Of a DNA stretch of 64,000 nt, positions 1 through 7,863 are shown in pieces. The notes beneath the pieces are model-generated. The model was not told the DNA's origin. It saw nothing but the letters and a program-made list of their open reading frames with translations, and did not search any database. Positions within the stretch are counted from its first letter, which is position 1. Each line of letters begins with the position of its first letter. The DNA is from Chryseobacterium tagetis (GTDB lineage Bacteria; Bacteroidota; Bacteroidia; Flavobacteriales; Weeksellaceae), in NCBI RefSeq assembly GCF_016735585.2, contig NZ_JAERSE020000004.1, forward strand, positions 496,001 through 560,000, in the 5' to 3' direction. Made by a program: the position numbers and the translations under genes.

Positions 1-718
1 CAAACATAAATTTTTAAAGAAGAATCAAATGTCAACTCTAGAAATTTATGAAATTCTTTCCTAATCTTTACACTAATGTTTCGATTTTTCTTTCTTTATG
101 GGTTTAAGACAATATTAGCTAAACAATGACTTTCTAAGACAATGCTGATTTTATAAATTTTTTGGATCAAATTGCATTAGGTAAAAATTAAAAAAAATTA
201 TTTGACAAAAATGAACTTTGTAATTCCTGTTTAATTTGGTTCAAACGAATTAAATCATCTATAAAAGTGGTTGAAGATACACTCAGCTTGGTTCTATGAC
301 AGGATTATTTAATTCTATAAACCTTTCTAAATCTTCCATTAAATATTTCGAGAACTCTTCTGTTATGGCTAGGATGCCAAATGACACCAACTATCTTTAG
401 TTAATACCATTTATTTTCAAAATCTTTCATAGCCAAATTGTTACACATATTTAAAGTCAAGAGAAGAAAACAATTAAATAAAAAACTGAATGTTAACACA
501 TTAAAAAATATATTTTAATAGCTTGACTTTACAAGTCTTGTCAACGTAACAGTAATTTAACCTCGCAAATTTTAATATGGTGAGGTTATATCTATTCTTT
601 GAATATTGAGGCAAAAACTTAAAATTCTTCCTTATTACCAAAATATTAAGACTACCTGATTATTTCATATTTAAAAATTTAAAAACTTTCTGGGACAAAA
701 TGAAAGCAAATGAAAAAC
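1..718. other. AT-rich flank without a supported gene
   Basis: This is chromosomal sequence to the left of the integrated element. It is very AT-rich and no open frame of useful length runs through it. On the minus strand around 285-385 there is a short open stretch (about 30 codons ending at a TGA near 287) that resembles a decayed coding fragment, but I recognise no family and would not call it a gene. The rightmost bases lead into the terminator that belongs to the original 3' end of the tRNA locus. Confidence 0.5.
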
Positions 719-746
719 AAAAAAAACACTTACAAATATGTAAGTG
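719..746 (-). terminator. Rho-independent terminator, left copy of the tRNA terminator
   Basis: An 8-bp perfect inverted repeat (727-734 with 739-746, 4-nt loop) is followed on the minus strand by a run of eight T (719-726). It sits just beyond the 3' tRNA remnant and closely resembles the terminator at 18353-18383. It is therefore probably the original terminator of the tRNA gene, displaced when the element integrated. Confidence 0.75.
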
Positions 747-754
747 CTTAATTT

Positions 755-788
755 TAAAAGTGGTCCCACCTGGGCTCGAACCAGGGAC
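755..788. repeat. Left attachment site (attL), 34-bp direct repeat
   Basis: These 34 bases are identical to 18389-18422, which form the 3' end of the tRNA gene (acceptor stem, T arm) plus six downstream bases. Such duplications at a tRNA 3' end are the standard footprint of tyrosine-recombinase integration. Similarity continues outward into the terminator (719-754 against 18353-18388) at lower identity. Confidence 0.85.
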
Positions 789-823
789 ATCTGGGTTATC
801 ACCCAGTCTCTCTAACCAACTGA
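761..823 (-). pseudogene. Degenerate tRNA remnant at the left end
   Basis: Read on the minus strand, this keeps the T arm and 3' acceptor strand of the tRNA at 18395-18468 exactly and retains a D-arm-like stretch (811-823). The anticodon arm differs: the best stem leaves a 6-nt loop, and the anticodon position would read GAT instead of CAT. The 5' acceptor strand is replaced by unrelated AT-rich sequence, so it cannot fold as a working tRNA. The inner part belongs to the element and may be a relic of an earlier target tRNA. Confidence 0.6.
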
Positions 824-900
824 TTAAATTAATTTTATATATTAATTGCTTACTTATTAATAACTAAAGTAAGCCTATAAGTATGCCTTTTTCTTATATT

Positions 901-933
901 TGTCCAACCTTATAATAAAATGGACATTGGACA
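901..933. promoter_or_regulatory. Inverted/direct repeat cluster upstream of the RepA-like gene
   Basis: TGTCCAA at 901-907 is repeated in inverted form as TTGGACA at 927-933, and the half site TGGACA is repeated directly at 921-926. The cluster ends 37 bp before the RepA-like gene. It could be an operator or a replication-protein site; the role is inferred from position only. Confidence 0.35.
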
Positions 934-970
934 TATATTTCCTAATGTGATTATTGTTTACTAATTCTAT

Positions 971-2029
971 ATGCAAATCATGACTGATAATAATAGTTAC
1001 TCTGCTTTAAATCTATTCAATTTTGAACATGAAGAACTACCTAAACTTATAGATCCTTTGTTTCCCAAAATAGGACTTGCTTCTTTAGTTGGTTCTTCTG
1101 ATACTGGCAAAAGTACTTTATTAAGACAATTGGCAATATATGTTTCATTAGGTTTAGATGAATTCATTGGATATAAGCTCTTTCCTCAGCATCAAAATGT
1201 AATTTTCATCAGTACAGAAGATGACCCAACTTCTACCAGCATTTCAATTAAGAAACCTATTTCAAAGATTATTCAAGATACCAGTAAGGATATTAATCTA
1301 TTAAATCATTTAAAGTTTATTTTTGAAGTAGATACCAACCTAACAAATCCTAACAATATTTTCAATATATTAGAAAGGGATTTGAAAAGCAATCCAACAG
1401 ATTTAATCATAGTTGATGCTTTTACTGATATTTTTAGTGGTGATATAAATTCAAGTACAAAGGTAAGGGAGTTTTTAAACCAGTTTAGTAAAATAGCTAA
1501 AACTTACAATTGTCTGATTCTTTTTCTTCATCATACAGGAAAAAAAGCAAATAAATTTTCTGCTTCCAAAGACAATGTTTTGGGTTCACAAGCATTTGAA
1601 GCTAAGATGAGAGTAGTACTTGAGTTAAAACCATTTCCAAATGATGAAAACCTAAGAACTTTAACTATTACCAAAGGTAATTATATCTCTTCTAAGCTTA
1701 AAAAGTACTCTAAAATTCTTTCTTTTGATGAAAGTACTCTACTATTTTCTGATACAGGTAAAGAAGTTCTAAGTGACTCTCTATCTTCTTTGGCATACGT
1801 TAATCCTAAAAAGAATTCTATTCTGCCTATTATCCAAAAATTACATACAGAAGGTAAATCTATAAGGCAGATTGAAACAGAATTAAAAAGTCAAGGATAT
1901 AGAATAAGTAAATCCTCTGTCTCCAATTATCTGAAAGAGCAAAAAAATGCTAACATAATAGAGAAAGATTTTGAGGATATTGATTATAGTCAAAATGTTG
2001 ATAATATTGAGTCAGAAGTTTTGTTATAA
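971..2029 (+). CDS. RepA-like RecA-fold ATPase/helicase of the element
   Basis: This is a 352-residue protein of the AAA_25/RepA group of RecA-superfamily ATPases, which act in replication initiation of plasmids and integrative elements. Walker A is GSSDTGKS (residues 41-48), Walker B is LIIVDAF (about 144-150), and a downstream LFLHHTGKK segment matches the sensor/motif 3 region of this group. The C-terminus (about 295-330) looks like a resolvase-type helix-turn-helix with SIRQIETELKSQGYRISKSS. An alternative ATG three codons in (980) gives an equally good start. It is the leftmost gene of the element and reads inward. It probably works with the polymerase-like and AAA_24 genes at the other end. 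Confidence 0.75.
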   Translation: MQIMTDNNSYSALNLFNFEHEELPKLIDPLFPKIGLASLVGSSDTGKSTLLRQLAIYVSLGLDEFIGYKLFPQHQNVIFISTEDDPTSTSISIKKPISKIIQDTSKDINLLNHLKFIFEVDTNLTNPNNIFNILERDLKSNPTDLIIVDAFTDIFSGDINSSTKVREFLNQFSKIAKTYNCLILFLHHTGKKANKFSASKDNVLGSQAFEAKMRVVLELKPFPNDENLRTLTITKGNYISSKLKKYSKILSFDESTLLFSDTGKEVLSDSLSSLAYVNPKKNSILPIIQKLHTEGKSIRQIETELKSQGYRISKSSVSNYLKEQKNANIIEKDFEDIDYSQNVDNIESEVLL

Positions 2030-2120
2030 TTATTGTCATTTTCGCTTATTAATTTAGTTGTAGCTCTAACTACTAGCCATGTTTAGATTGGTTTGGTAAT
2101 AGATTGTTATATCATATATT

Positions 2121-2492
2121 TTAATTATTTTGTTCATTTAGTATTTTATTTTGATACATTAGAATAGTGTATTTTTTATTCTTCTTTAACACCAACATCA
2201 AATAATCTGGTAATAATACATTGATACTGTCTAATTGCTGCTTTATATAGTTAATCAAATCTCCTTTAAACATGAGTTCCACCCTCACTAAAACATCAGC
2301 ATTAAAGTATAATAATATGTGCTTTGTTTTTTGATGTAGAATCTCAGCTATAGAACCAAAATACTCATAAGGCTCTAATGATAATCCATGTTCAATAATT
2401 TCATAAGGTGGTATAGCTATTAGATCAAATTCATAATCTGAATGTTCACTGTTGAGTTTAAAAATTAAGTAGTCATATATGTCTTTTTTCAT
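2121..2492 (-). CDS. Hypothetical protein (123 aa)
   Basis: I do not recognise this protein. It is small, soluble in appearance and acidic in its first half, with alternating hydrophobic segments suggesting an alpha/beta fold (for example KHILLYFNADVLVRVELMF). It lies on the minus strand, 69 bp downstream of the membrane protein gene, with a terminator-like hairpin (2508-2530) between them, so it is probably transcribed separately. Codon and base use match the rest of the element. Confidence 0.55.
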   Translation of the reverse strand: MKKDIYDYLIFKLNSEHSDYEFDLIAIPPYEIIEHGLSLEPYEYFGSIAEILHQKTKHILLYFNADVLVRVELMFKGDLINYIKQQLDSINVLLPDYLMLVLKKNKKYTILMYQNKILNEQNN

Positions 2493-2507
2493 TTAGTTTA
2501 TAGTTAT

Positions 2508-2530
2508 AAAAAAGACCACACTAGGTGGTC
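2508..2530 (-). terminator. Rho-independent terminator after the membrane protein gene
   Basis: A perfect 6-bp stem GACCAC/GTGGTC (2514-2519 with 2525-2530, 5-nt loop) is followed on the minus strand by six T (2508-2513). It lies directly after the stop codon region of the 254-residue membrane protein gene. Confidence 0.7.
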
Positions 2531-2561
2531 AATAATCTTATTAAGTTATTTAATGTAATAG

Positions 2562-3326
2562 TTATTGCTTCTTTTGGTAAATTCTTGAAATAAGTAGATA
2601 GCATACACCACTAGTGATAGCAAAGCCACAAAAAAACAGCAAATAATTAAACTTGAAAATTTTTACTGAATCAATATCTGCGTTATTCAAATTGATTCTT
2701 CTACCTGTTGGAGTGTAATATTGATTTTCTCCCGTAATATATCCTAAAAGTAAGCCAGCTACTATACCTATTATAGTTATAAGTATTAATTGTTCTTGTT
2801 TTGTCATATTCTTTAAATTAAGCCTAAATTTACTTTTATGAGATAGAAACCTATCTATAGTACTTACATCTTGGAAATTAGATAGATTAGTTTGTTGAAT
2901 AAGATTTCTATTTGCATGATGTAATAATAGAAACTGAGGTATCATAACAACTATTGATAAACCATAGGTTGGAATAATAGGCAAAAGGCAAATAATAATT
3001 GAACAAATCAAACACATCAACCATTTTGTTTTAAACTGTTGAAAATTTAACTTACCTTCTTTTCTTAGTTGTATATTTCTGTTCAGGTTATATATTGGTC
3101 TAAATAGTAGTCTTAAAACTATATACAAAACTCCAATACTAACTATTGCTCCAATTACTACTGCTATCTTCTCAGAAAAATCTTTATTCTGATATTTTGT
3201 TAACTGCATTGCAAAAGCAAGTACAATAAGTATAGCTACCAGTAAGCCAAATAATAACTTACCAATAACCTCTGTCATTTTTCCTAATTTGTTAATATCA
3301 TTCATATTTATAGTTTTAAAGTTCAA
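2562..3326 (-). CDS. Polytopic membrane protein (254 aa) divergent from an XRE regulator
   Basis: This hypothetical inner-membrane protein has about six hydrophobic segments: residues near 24-42, 54-75, two between 102 and 138, 180-197 and 225-248. Between the fourth and last segments there is a polar loop. No enzyme motif is visible. It is divergently transcribed from the small XRE regulator at 3401, and the 74-bp gap carries two palindromes (3341-3387), so the regulator probably controls it. The function is unknown; maintenance, exclusion or immunity roles are all possible for such a pair on a mobile element. Confidence 0.65.
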   Translation of the reverse strand: MNFKTINMNDINKLGKMTEVIGKLLFGLLVAILIVLAFAMQLTKYQNKDFSEKIAVVIGAIVSIGVLYIVLRLLFRPIYNLNRNIQLRKEGKLNFQQFKTKWLMCLICSIIICLLPIIPTYGLSIVVMIPQFLLLHHANRNLIQQTNLSNFQDVSTIDRFLSHKSKFRLNLKNMTKQEQLILITIIGIVAGLLLGYITGENQYYTPTGRRINLNNADIDSVKIFKFNYLLFFCGFAITSGVCYLLISRIYQKKQ

Positions 3327-3340
3327 ATATAATCAATGTA

Positions 3341-3387
3341 TCATTTATGATAACCATTTAATTATCATAAATGACCACTTTTGGTCA
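3341..3387. promoter_or_regulatory. Palindromic operator between the divergent membrane protein and XRE genes
   Basis: There are two inverted repeats. TCATTTATGATA (3341-3352) is mirrored perfectly at 3363-3374 around a 10-bp spacer. TGACCA (3372-3377) is mirrored at 3382-3387. They lie in the 74-bp divergent intergenic gap, directly upstream of the XRE start at 3401. Autoregulation by the XRE protein is the simplest reading. Confidence 0.5.
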
Positions 3388-3400
3388 CTAATCTAAAAGT

Positions 3401-3634
3401 GTGGATAAAAAGGAGTTTCAAATTGCTGTTGGTAAAAGAATCAAACAACTTCGTGAGAATAAGAAAATATCACAAGTTGAATTGGCTGCACTATGTAACT
3501 TTGAAAAATCCAATATGAGTAGACTTGAGGCTGGCAATACTAATCCTACAGCTTACACATTATATATTATTGCTCAAAAGTTAGAGGTTGAAGTCTATGA
3601 AATACTAAACTTTAATAGTAACAGCCTAACTTAG
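3401..3634 (+). CDS. XRE-family transcriptional regulator
   Basis: This 77-residue single-domain Cro/C1-type helix-turn-helix protein covers residues about 8-66. It has the typical GKRIKQLRENKKISQVELA start and SNMSRLEAGNTNPT recognition-helix region. The start is GTG at 3401, and no ATG occurs early in the frame. It is a DNA-binding repressor or activator, most likely acting on its own divergent promoter region (3341-3387) and possibly on other element promoters. Confidence 0.85.
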   Translation: MDKKEFQIAVGKRIKQLRENKKISQVELAALCNFEKSNMSRLEAGNTNPTAYTLYIIAQKLEVEVYEILNFNSNSLT

Positions 3635-3724
3635 AATTTGGCTATTAATACTAATCTATTCTTATTTTAAAGCTCAGAAAAACTTTAAATATCTGTTAAT
3701 TAAAGCATAGTTAAACTTACACAC

Positions 3725-3874
3725 TTACTGGTGATTCTCAATTTTTTGCAAATATTCTTCTGACCACCAGTAATGAGCATTTCTATTGTTTGAAAAGCTT
3801 AACCAAAAATTCACGGATTTTCCTTTTTTGTATATAAGTAAAAGGGAAAATTCTGCAAAAAAAATCCAAATCAT
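3725..3874 (-). CDS. Possible small protein (49 aa)
   Basis: An ATG at 3874 opens a 49-codon frame on the minus strand ending at TAA (3725-3727). The product begins with a hydrophobic segment (MIWIFFAEFSLLLIY) followed by a polar, aromatic-rich tail (NAHYWWSEEYLQ). It is in the same orientation as, and 55 bp downstream of, the 119-residue gene. Its last codons form one arm of a 9-bp inverted repeat (3725-3733 with 3765-3773). It is unsupported by homology that I know of, so the call rests on start, length and position only. Confidence 0.35.
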   Translation of the reverse strand: MIWIFFAEFSLLLIYKKGKSVNFWLSFSNNRNAHYWWSEEYLQKIENHQ

Positions 3875-3929
3875 ACTCTAATCAATATAAGACTTTACAG
3901 TAAAATTTGGATATTTTGCTTTAGTTTTA

Positions 3930-4289
3930 TCAGTTACCAGTAACAAGATTATTCTTTACTGGTTGTTGTTGATGTACATTAGTTTCTTCTTGCTCTTGAG
4001 GTACATAAATAAACCCATGTTGAAGAATTACAATTTCTCCAGTATCTTTAATAGTATATTCATAAGGCTCACATTCCTGCTTAATGATACTACCTTGTAT
4101 TTGAGTACCTATTAATGCTTGACAGGTTAGCTCATCAAATGTTGATGTGATTGAAGCCTTTTTAGATGTGGCATAGAACTGATTGGTGGTTTGGCTCATA
4201 ACCATTTCAATTCCTCCTTGAACTTCCAAAACAAAGAAGTTTGTTCCATCTTCTTTTTCTCTTTTTTTGTAGTTGATAATTGTTACCAT
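3930..4289 (-). CDS. Hypothetical mobile-element protein (119 aa)
   Basis: This is a small beta-rich protein. The N-terminal half alternates strands (VTIINYKKREKEDGTNFFVL), and the last 20 residues are polar and Gln-rich. It resembles uncharacterised small proteins on other Bacteroidota integrative elements in style, but I cannot name a family. It is read leftwards, away from the defence operon at 4570; its upstream gap contains the G-rich tract. A single-stranded DNA or accessory replication role is conceivable but not shown. Confidence 0.6.
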   Translation of the reverse strand: MVTIINYKKREKEDGTNFFVLEVQGGIEMVMSQTTNQFYATSKKASITSTFDELTCQALIGTQIQGSIIKQECEPYEYTIKDTGEIVILQHGFIYVPQEQEETNVHQQQPVKNNLVTGN

Positions 4290-4407
4290 TGTTTTTGATT
4301 TTTAAGTTAGAAAAACACTACAAGAATTAAAACTATACAGCACAAATAAACCCAGCTTTCAACTTGAATTTATAATTGTTCCTGCTAGATTTTATTTTAA
4401 TTCTTTG

Positions 4408-4460
4408 TGGTGGGGGGGATGTTTCCTTTCCCAAAGATGGGTGGGGGGTTTTATGAGGGG
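4408..4460 (+). other. G-tract cluster with quadruplex potential
   Basis: In an otherwise AT-rich gap (4290-4569) there are runs of 7 G (4412-4418), 3 G (4439-4441), 6 G (4443-4448) and 4 G (4457-4460) on the plus strand. The first loop is 20 nt and the others 1 and 8 nt. The tract lies 110-160 bp upstream of the defence operon. The rest of the gap is AT-rich with A/T runs at 4483-4517. Confidence 0.5.
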
Positions 4461-4545
4461 AAAGCACAAATAAACTAAAGTTTAATTTTTTTTAAAAAAA
4501 ATTTTTTCATAAAAAAGAGCGTAAATACTTTGCGCAGATCTATAA

Positions 4546-4553
4546 TAATTTTG
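4546..4553 (+). promoter_or_regulatory. Candidate -7 promoter element of the HEPN-Gabija operon
   Basis: TAATTTTG fits the Bacteroidota TAnnTTTG element and ends 17 bp before the first start codon at 4570. I do not see a convincing upstream TTG box at the standard spacing. The short distance would give a leader of only about ten bases. Confidence 0.4.
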
Positions 4554-4569
4554 ACTAAATTTAATCATT

Positions 4570-6090
4570 ATGCAAAATCAATTAAAGGCTTTTTTAGAGT
4601 TAGATAATATAGATGAAAAAACACCTAACGAAATTAATTTAATTCTGGGTACCATATATGAATACTCAAGAGAATTAAATACACTTAAAGATTTAGAAAA
4701 AGGGATTAAAATTTCATCAATGGTTAATCTAGATAACTTTACAGATGATGATAAAATGACATTTTATTATAATTTGTCTAATGCTTGGTCTTATAAAAAA
4801 ATGATGATTCAAAATTTAAATAGTCCAGAGTTTTGGGAATTTGAAAATGAAGAATTAATTCAAGAAATTCTAAATTGCAGAAAAGCTCTACTCCATTCTA
4901 AAGATACAAAGAATATCTCTAGAAAATGTGAAGTATTGACAAATTTAGGTAATGATTTAAGTCATTTAGGAAGATTTTCAGAAGCAATAGATGCTTGGCA
5001 AAGAGTATTAAGTATTAAAAAAGATTTTCCAATGGCAATAGGAAATCTTGGGTTTGGATTATTTCATTATGCTCAAGTTCTTTATGATGATTCTCACAAA
5101 GCTTACTTCTTAAAAGAATCATATAATTACTTAAAGAAAGCAATAATCTCAAATGATATTTATCCTGAAGCTAAAATATCGTTTTCACAAATTGTTTCTT
5201 GGATAGAAGAAAAAGTAGATAATACATTTTTAAATTCTGAAAATATTTTTGACAATTATTCTTTAGGAGAAAGTTTAGAAGAAAAAAACTATAGGAAATG
5301 GTGTATCAATAATAGCTTATTCCTAAATCCACTAAATGATATTATAAAAGATAACATTGTTGCACAAGACATATTGTGTCTCCCAACAATTATTGTAAAA
5401 AAAGCAGATTTAGAGATTTACAATTATCATTCGTTTTTTAATCAAATTAAGCAAGAGTTTTGCTCTGCAAGATATTTATTTTATGATTCTATTACTAATC
5501 AAGAACCTCATTTCTCTGATAGAGAAAATACTATTATAGACATTCTTGATTATTCAACATATTCCTATAATCTTGAAAAAAGTAAAATAGCATTTAGAAC
5601 ATTTTATTCTATTTTGGACAAAATTGCCTATTTAATAAATACCTATTTAAAATTAGGTTTTGAATCTAGAGAAGTAAATTATAGAAAAATATGGTATGTG
5701 AAAGGAAAACCAAATCCAATAATCATGGAAAGCCAAAATTGGGCATTAAGAGGATTGTTTTGGCTTTACAAAGATTTTTTTGAAAAAGAAGATTTACATT
5801 CATTTTTAGAACCAGAAGCTAAAGAGCTATCTACAATTAGAAATTTTATAGAACATAAATCATTTAAGATTGTAGAATTTGAAAACTCAAGAACCCCAAA
5901 AGATAATTTTACATATGTTATAGACAGAAATGATTTCATAGATAAAACATTTAAACTAATGAAAACAATTAGAGCTGCAATAATATATACTTCTCTATTC
6001 ATTAATATCGAAGAAGGTAAAAAGGAATATGACTCTAATGAACTTGGAAGCATGCAATTATTTACTTTAGATGATCAATTTAAAAAATGA
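4570..6090 (+). CDS. TPR protein with LA2681-type HEPN domain (putative RNase)
   Basis: This 506-residue protein is the first gene of the defence operon. Residues about 110-180 form tetratricopeptide-like helices (LTNLGNDLSHLGRFSEAIDA). The C-terminal third resembles the LA2681-like HEPN family and carries the HEPN R-x4-H motif as RNFIEH (residues 424-429). The preceding stretch NPIIMESQNWALRGLFWL is typical of this family. HEPN domains of this class are usually metal-independent RNases in immunity systems. The stop overlaps the start of the next gene by 4 nt, implying coupled translation. It could sense a target through the TPR repeats and cut RNA through HEPN; that division of labour is inference. 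Confidence 0.75.
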   Translation: MQNQLKAFLELDNIDEKTPNEINLILGTIYEYSRELNTLKDLEKGIKISSMVNLDNFTDDDKMTFYYNLSNAWSYKKMMIQNLNSPEFWEFENEELIQEILNCRKALLHSKDTKNISRKCEVLTNLGNDLSHLGRFSEAIDAWQRVLSIKKDFPMAIGNLGFGLFHYAQVLYDDSHKAYFLKESYNYLKKAIISNDIYPEAKISFSQIVSWIEEKVDNTFLNSENIFDNYSLGESLEEKNYRKWCINNSLFLNPLNDIIKDNIVAQDILCLPTIIVKKADLEIYNYHSFFNQIKQEFCSARYLFYDSITNQEPHFSDRENTIIDILDYSTYSYNLEKSKIAFRTFYSILDKIAYLINTYLKLGFESREVNYRKIWYVKGKPNPIIMESQNWALRGLFWLYKDFFEKEDLHSFLEPEAKELSTIRNFIEHKSFKIVEFENSRTPKDNFTYVIDRNDFIDKTFKLMKTIRAAIIYTSLFINIEEGKKEYDSNELGSMQLFTLDDQFKK

Positions 6091-7817
6091 TGGAAAAAGC
6101 TAACCTAAAAGAACTGTACCAAAAACTTGAACTTACTAAGGATATTAATACAAAAGACACTGATTATGTTCTTGAAATTAAGTTTGATGAGATATTAAAT
6201 GATGAAGAGATAGAACTTATTAAAATTGAAAGAAAAATTCTTTCACTAATGTTCAATAAAGGCAAACTTATAAGTAGATTTTTTAGTCCAGAAATTGTCT
6301 TTGATGAATTATTCTCTGATTACGAAACAGATTATATAAAAGAAAGGATTGAAAATACTCAAAACCCTTACATTACAATAAGATACCTTATTATCATTTG
6401 GAATAAAACTAAAAATCAAGAATATTCAAAATTGGCATTTGACAAAACTTTTGATATTCTAAAAAAAAGTATTGACTCTAAAAGCATCACATTTATTGAT
6501 GCCAATGAATTATTGCTTATATGTAGAAACATTGTTGAAAAATCTAAATATAGAAAAGAAGATTTTTTAAATTTTCTTCAAGCTTTTAAACTGTACATTA
6601 AAACTCCTTATGATTTTTATTTCTATTTAGAGCAATTAGTTGATAATAAATTGATTTCGTCAGGATTACTAAATATAATAATTTCGGATTATATAGACTA
6701 TGTAAAATTAGAAATACAATACTATTTTCACAACAAAAATGGATTTGAAACTTTACTTCCTTTAATTCAAAAGGCTAAGCTTTCGGTAAAAGAAGTCTAT
6801 TCTTTAATGGCTGAGAATGAGAAAATTTTAATTAATCATAGAGAAGAAAATGATTTTATCAAGCTAAATTTATTAAGAAAAAAAGCTGAATATGAAAAGT
6901 TGGCTGGAAAAGTTGAAGATAGTGAAAGAACTTTAGAAGAATTAACTAAAATTAAATTTGATATAAATCTTAATAAAACTAACTTCTCCATGTCAAGTGA
7001 AGACAGTAAAGAATTGGAGATATTATGGAAAATCATTGACTCCAAAAGCTCGTTTCTTTCAACATTAAGTGCAGAATATATAATTGGATACTTTGCAACT
7101 GATTTTAAGAATCTACACACTGTAACAACTGAAAAAGGAAATAAACCATTATTAGATGGTGTTTTCAATACTATATTAATGGACATTAATAATAATACTA
7201 CTGAAAAGAGAAGTAAGAATAATTTAAGTGAAAATATATCGGCTTACTACAGCTTATTCTTTATGCCAATATTTGAACAGACACTTTATAAATCAATTAT
7301 TAATGGACATTTAAATTATCAAAACTTTAATGACTTCCTCAAAAATACATGGCTTGGACAACCTACTAAATTTTATAAAGGAAATATAGAAATTGAAGAA
7401 AGCTGGCTAACATTGCTTCAACCTGGAATATATAATTTTTTTAGTTTGTTTGAACATCAAGCTATCCATAACAAGCTCAAAACAGATCTTTATATTTTAA
7501 GTATTGATTCTTTAACTTTAAAGTTTGAAGGAATTCTTAGAGATTTTATAAGGCTTTTAGGAGGCTCAACAATAAAAATCAAAAATGGAGTTAGTGAAGA
7601 AATATTATTAGAAGAAATGCTTGAGCATAAAGTTATAAAAGAGAATTATGAAGAAGCGGAAATAGAATTATTTAAACTTGTTTTTACACGACAAGGCATT
7701 AATGTTAGAAATAATATTGCCCATAGTTTCTATAAAACAACTGATTATAATTTCAAAACAATAAGTTTGATAATACTATGTATTCTAAGAATAGGTAGAT
7801 TTCAATTTGAAATTTGA
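6087..7817 (+). CDS. Large helical protein with C-terminal HEPN-like RNNIAH motif
   Basis: This 576-residue protein is mostly alpha-helical and has no recognised N-terminal domain. Near the C-terminus it has GINVRNNIAHSF, whose RNNIAH (residues 541-546) fits the HEPN R-x4-H catalytic motif and resembles the end of DUF4209-type proteins. It starts within the stop codon of the preceding HEPN gene (ATGATG at 6087; the second ATG is also usable). A 46-bp gap separates it from the GajA-like gene. A paired HEPN arrangement suggests a hetero-complex or a sensor/effector pair. The family name is uncertain; the motif is plain. Confidence 0.65.
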   Translation: MMEKANLKELYQKLELTKDINTKDTDYVLEIKFDEILNDEEIELIKIERKILSLMFNKGKLISRFFSPEIVFDELFSDYETDYIKERIENTQNPYITIRYLIIIWNKTKNQEYSKLAFDKTFDILKKSIDSKSITFIDANELLLICRNIVEKSKYRKEDFLNFLQAFKLYIKTPYDFYFYLEQLVDNKLISSGLLNIIISDYIDYVKLEIQYYFHNKNGFETLLPLIQKAKLSVKEVYSLMAENEKILINHREENDFIKLNLLRKKAEYEKLAGKVEDSERTLEELTKIKFDINLNKTNFSMSSEDSKELEILWKIIDSKSSFLSTLSAEYIIGYFATDFKNLHTVTTEKGNKPLLDGVFNTILMDINNNTTEKRSKNNLSENISAYYSLFFMPIFEQTLYKSIINGHLNYQNFNDFLKNTWLGQPTKFYKGNIEIEESWLTLLQPGIYNFFSLFEHQAIHNKLKTDLYILSIDSLTLKFEGILRDFIRLLGGSTIKIKNGVSEEILLEEMLEHKVIKENYEEAEIELFKLVFTRQGINVRNNIAHSFYKTTDYNFKTISLIILCILRIGRFQFEI

Positions 7818-7863
7818 AAAAAAAAGTTTAAACTTGAATAACAAACTATAACCACGCTAAAAA

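Noticed and set aside
761..823. Second tRNA gene at the left end
   Set aside because: The anticodon loop is one base short or unpaired and the 5' acceptor strand is missing, so I treat it as a remnant.
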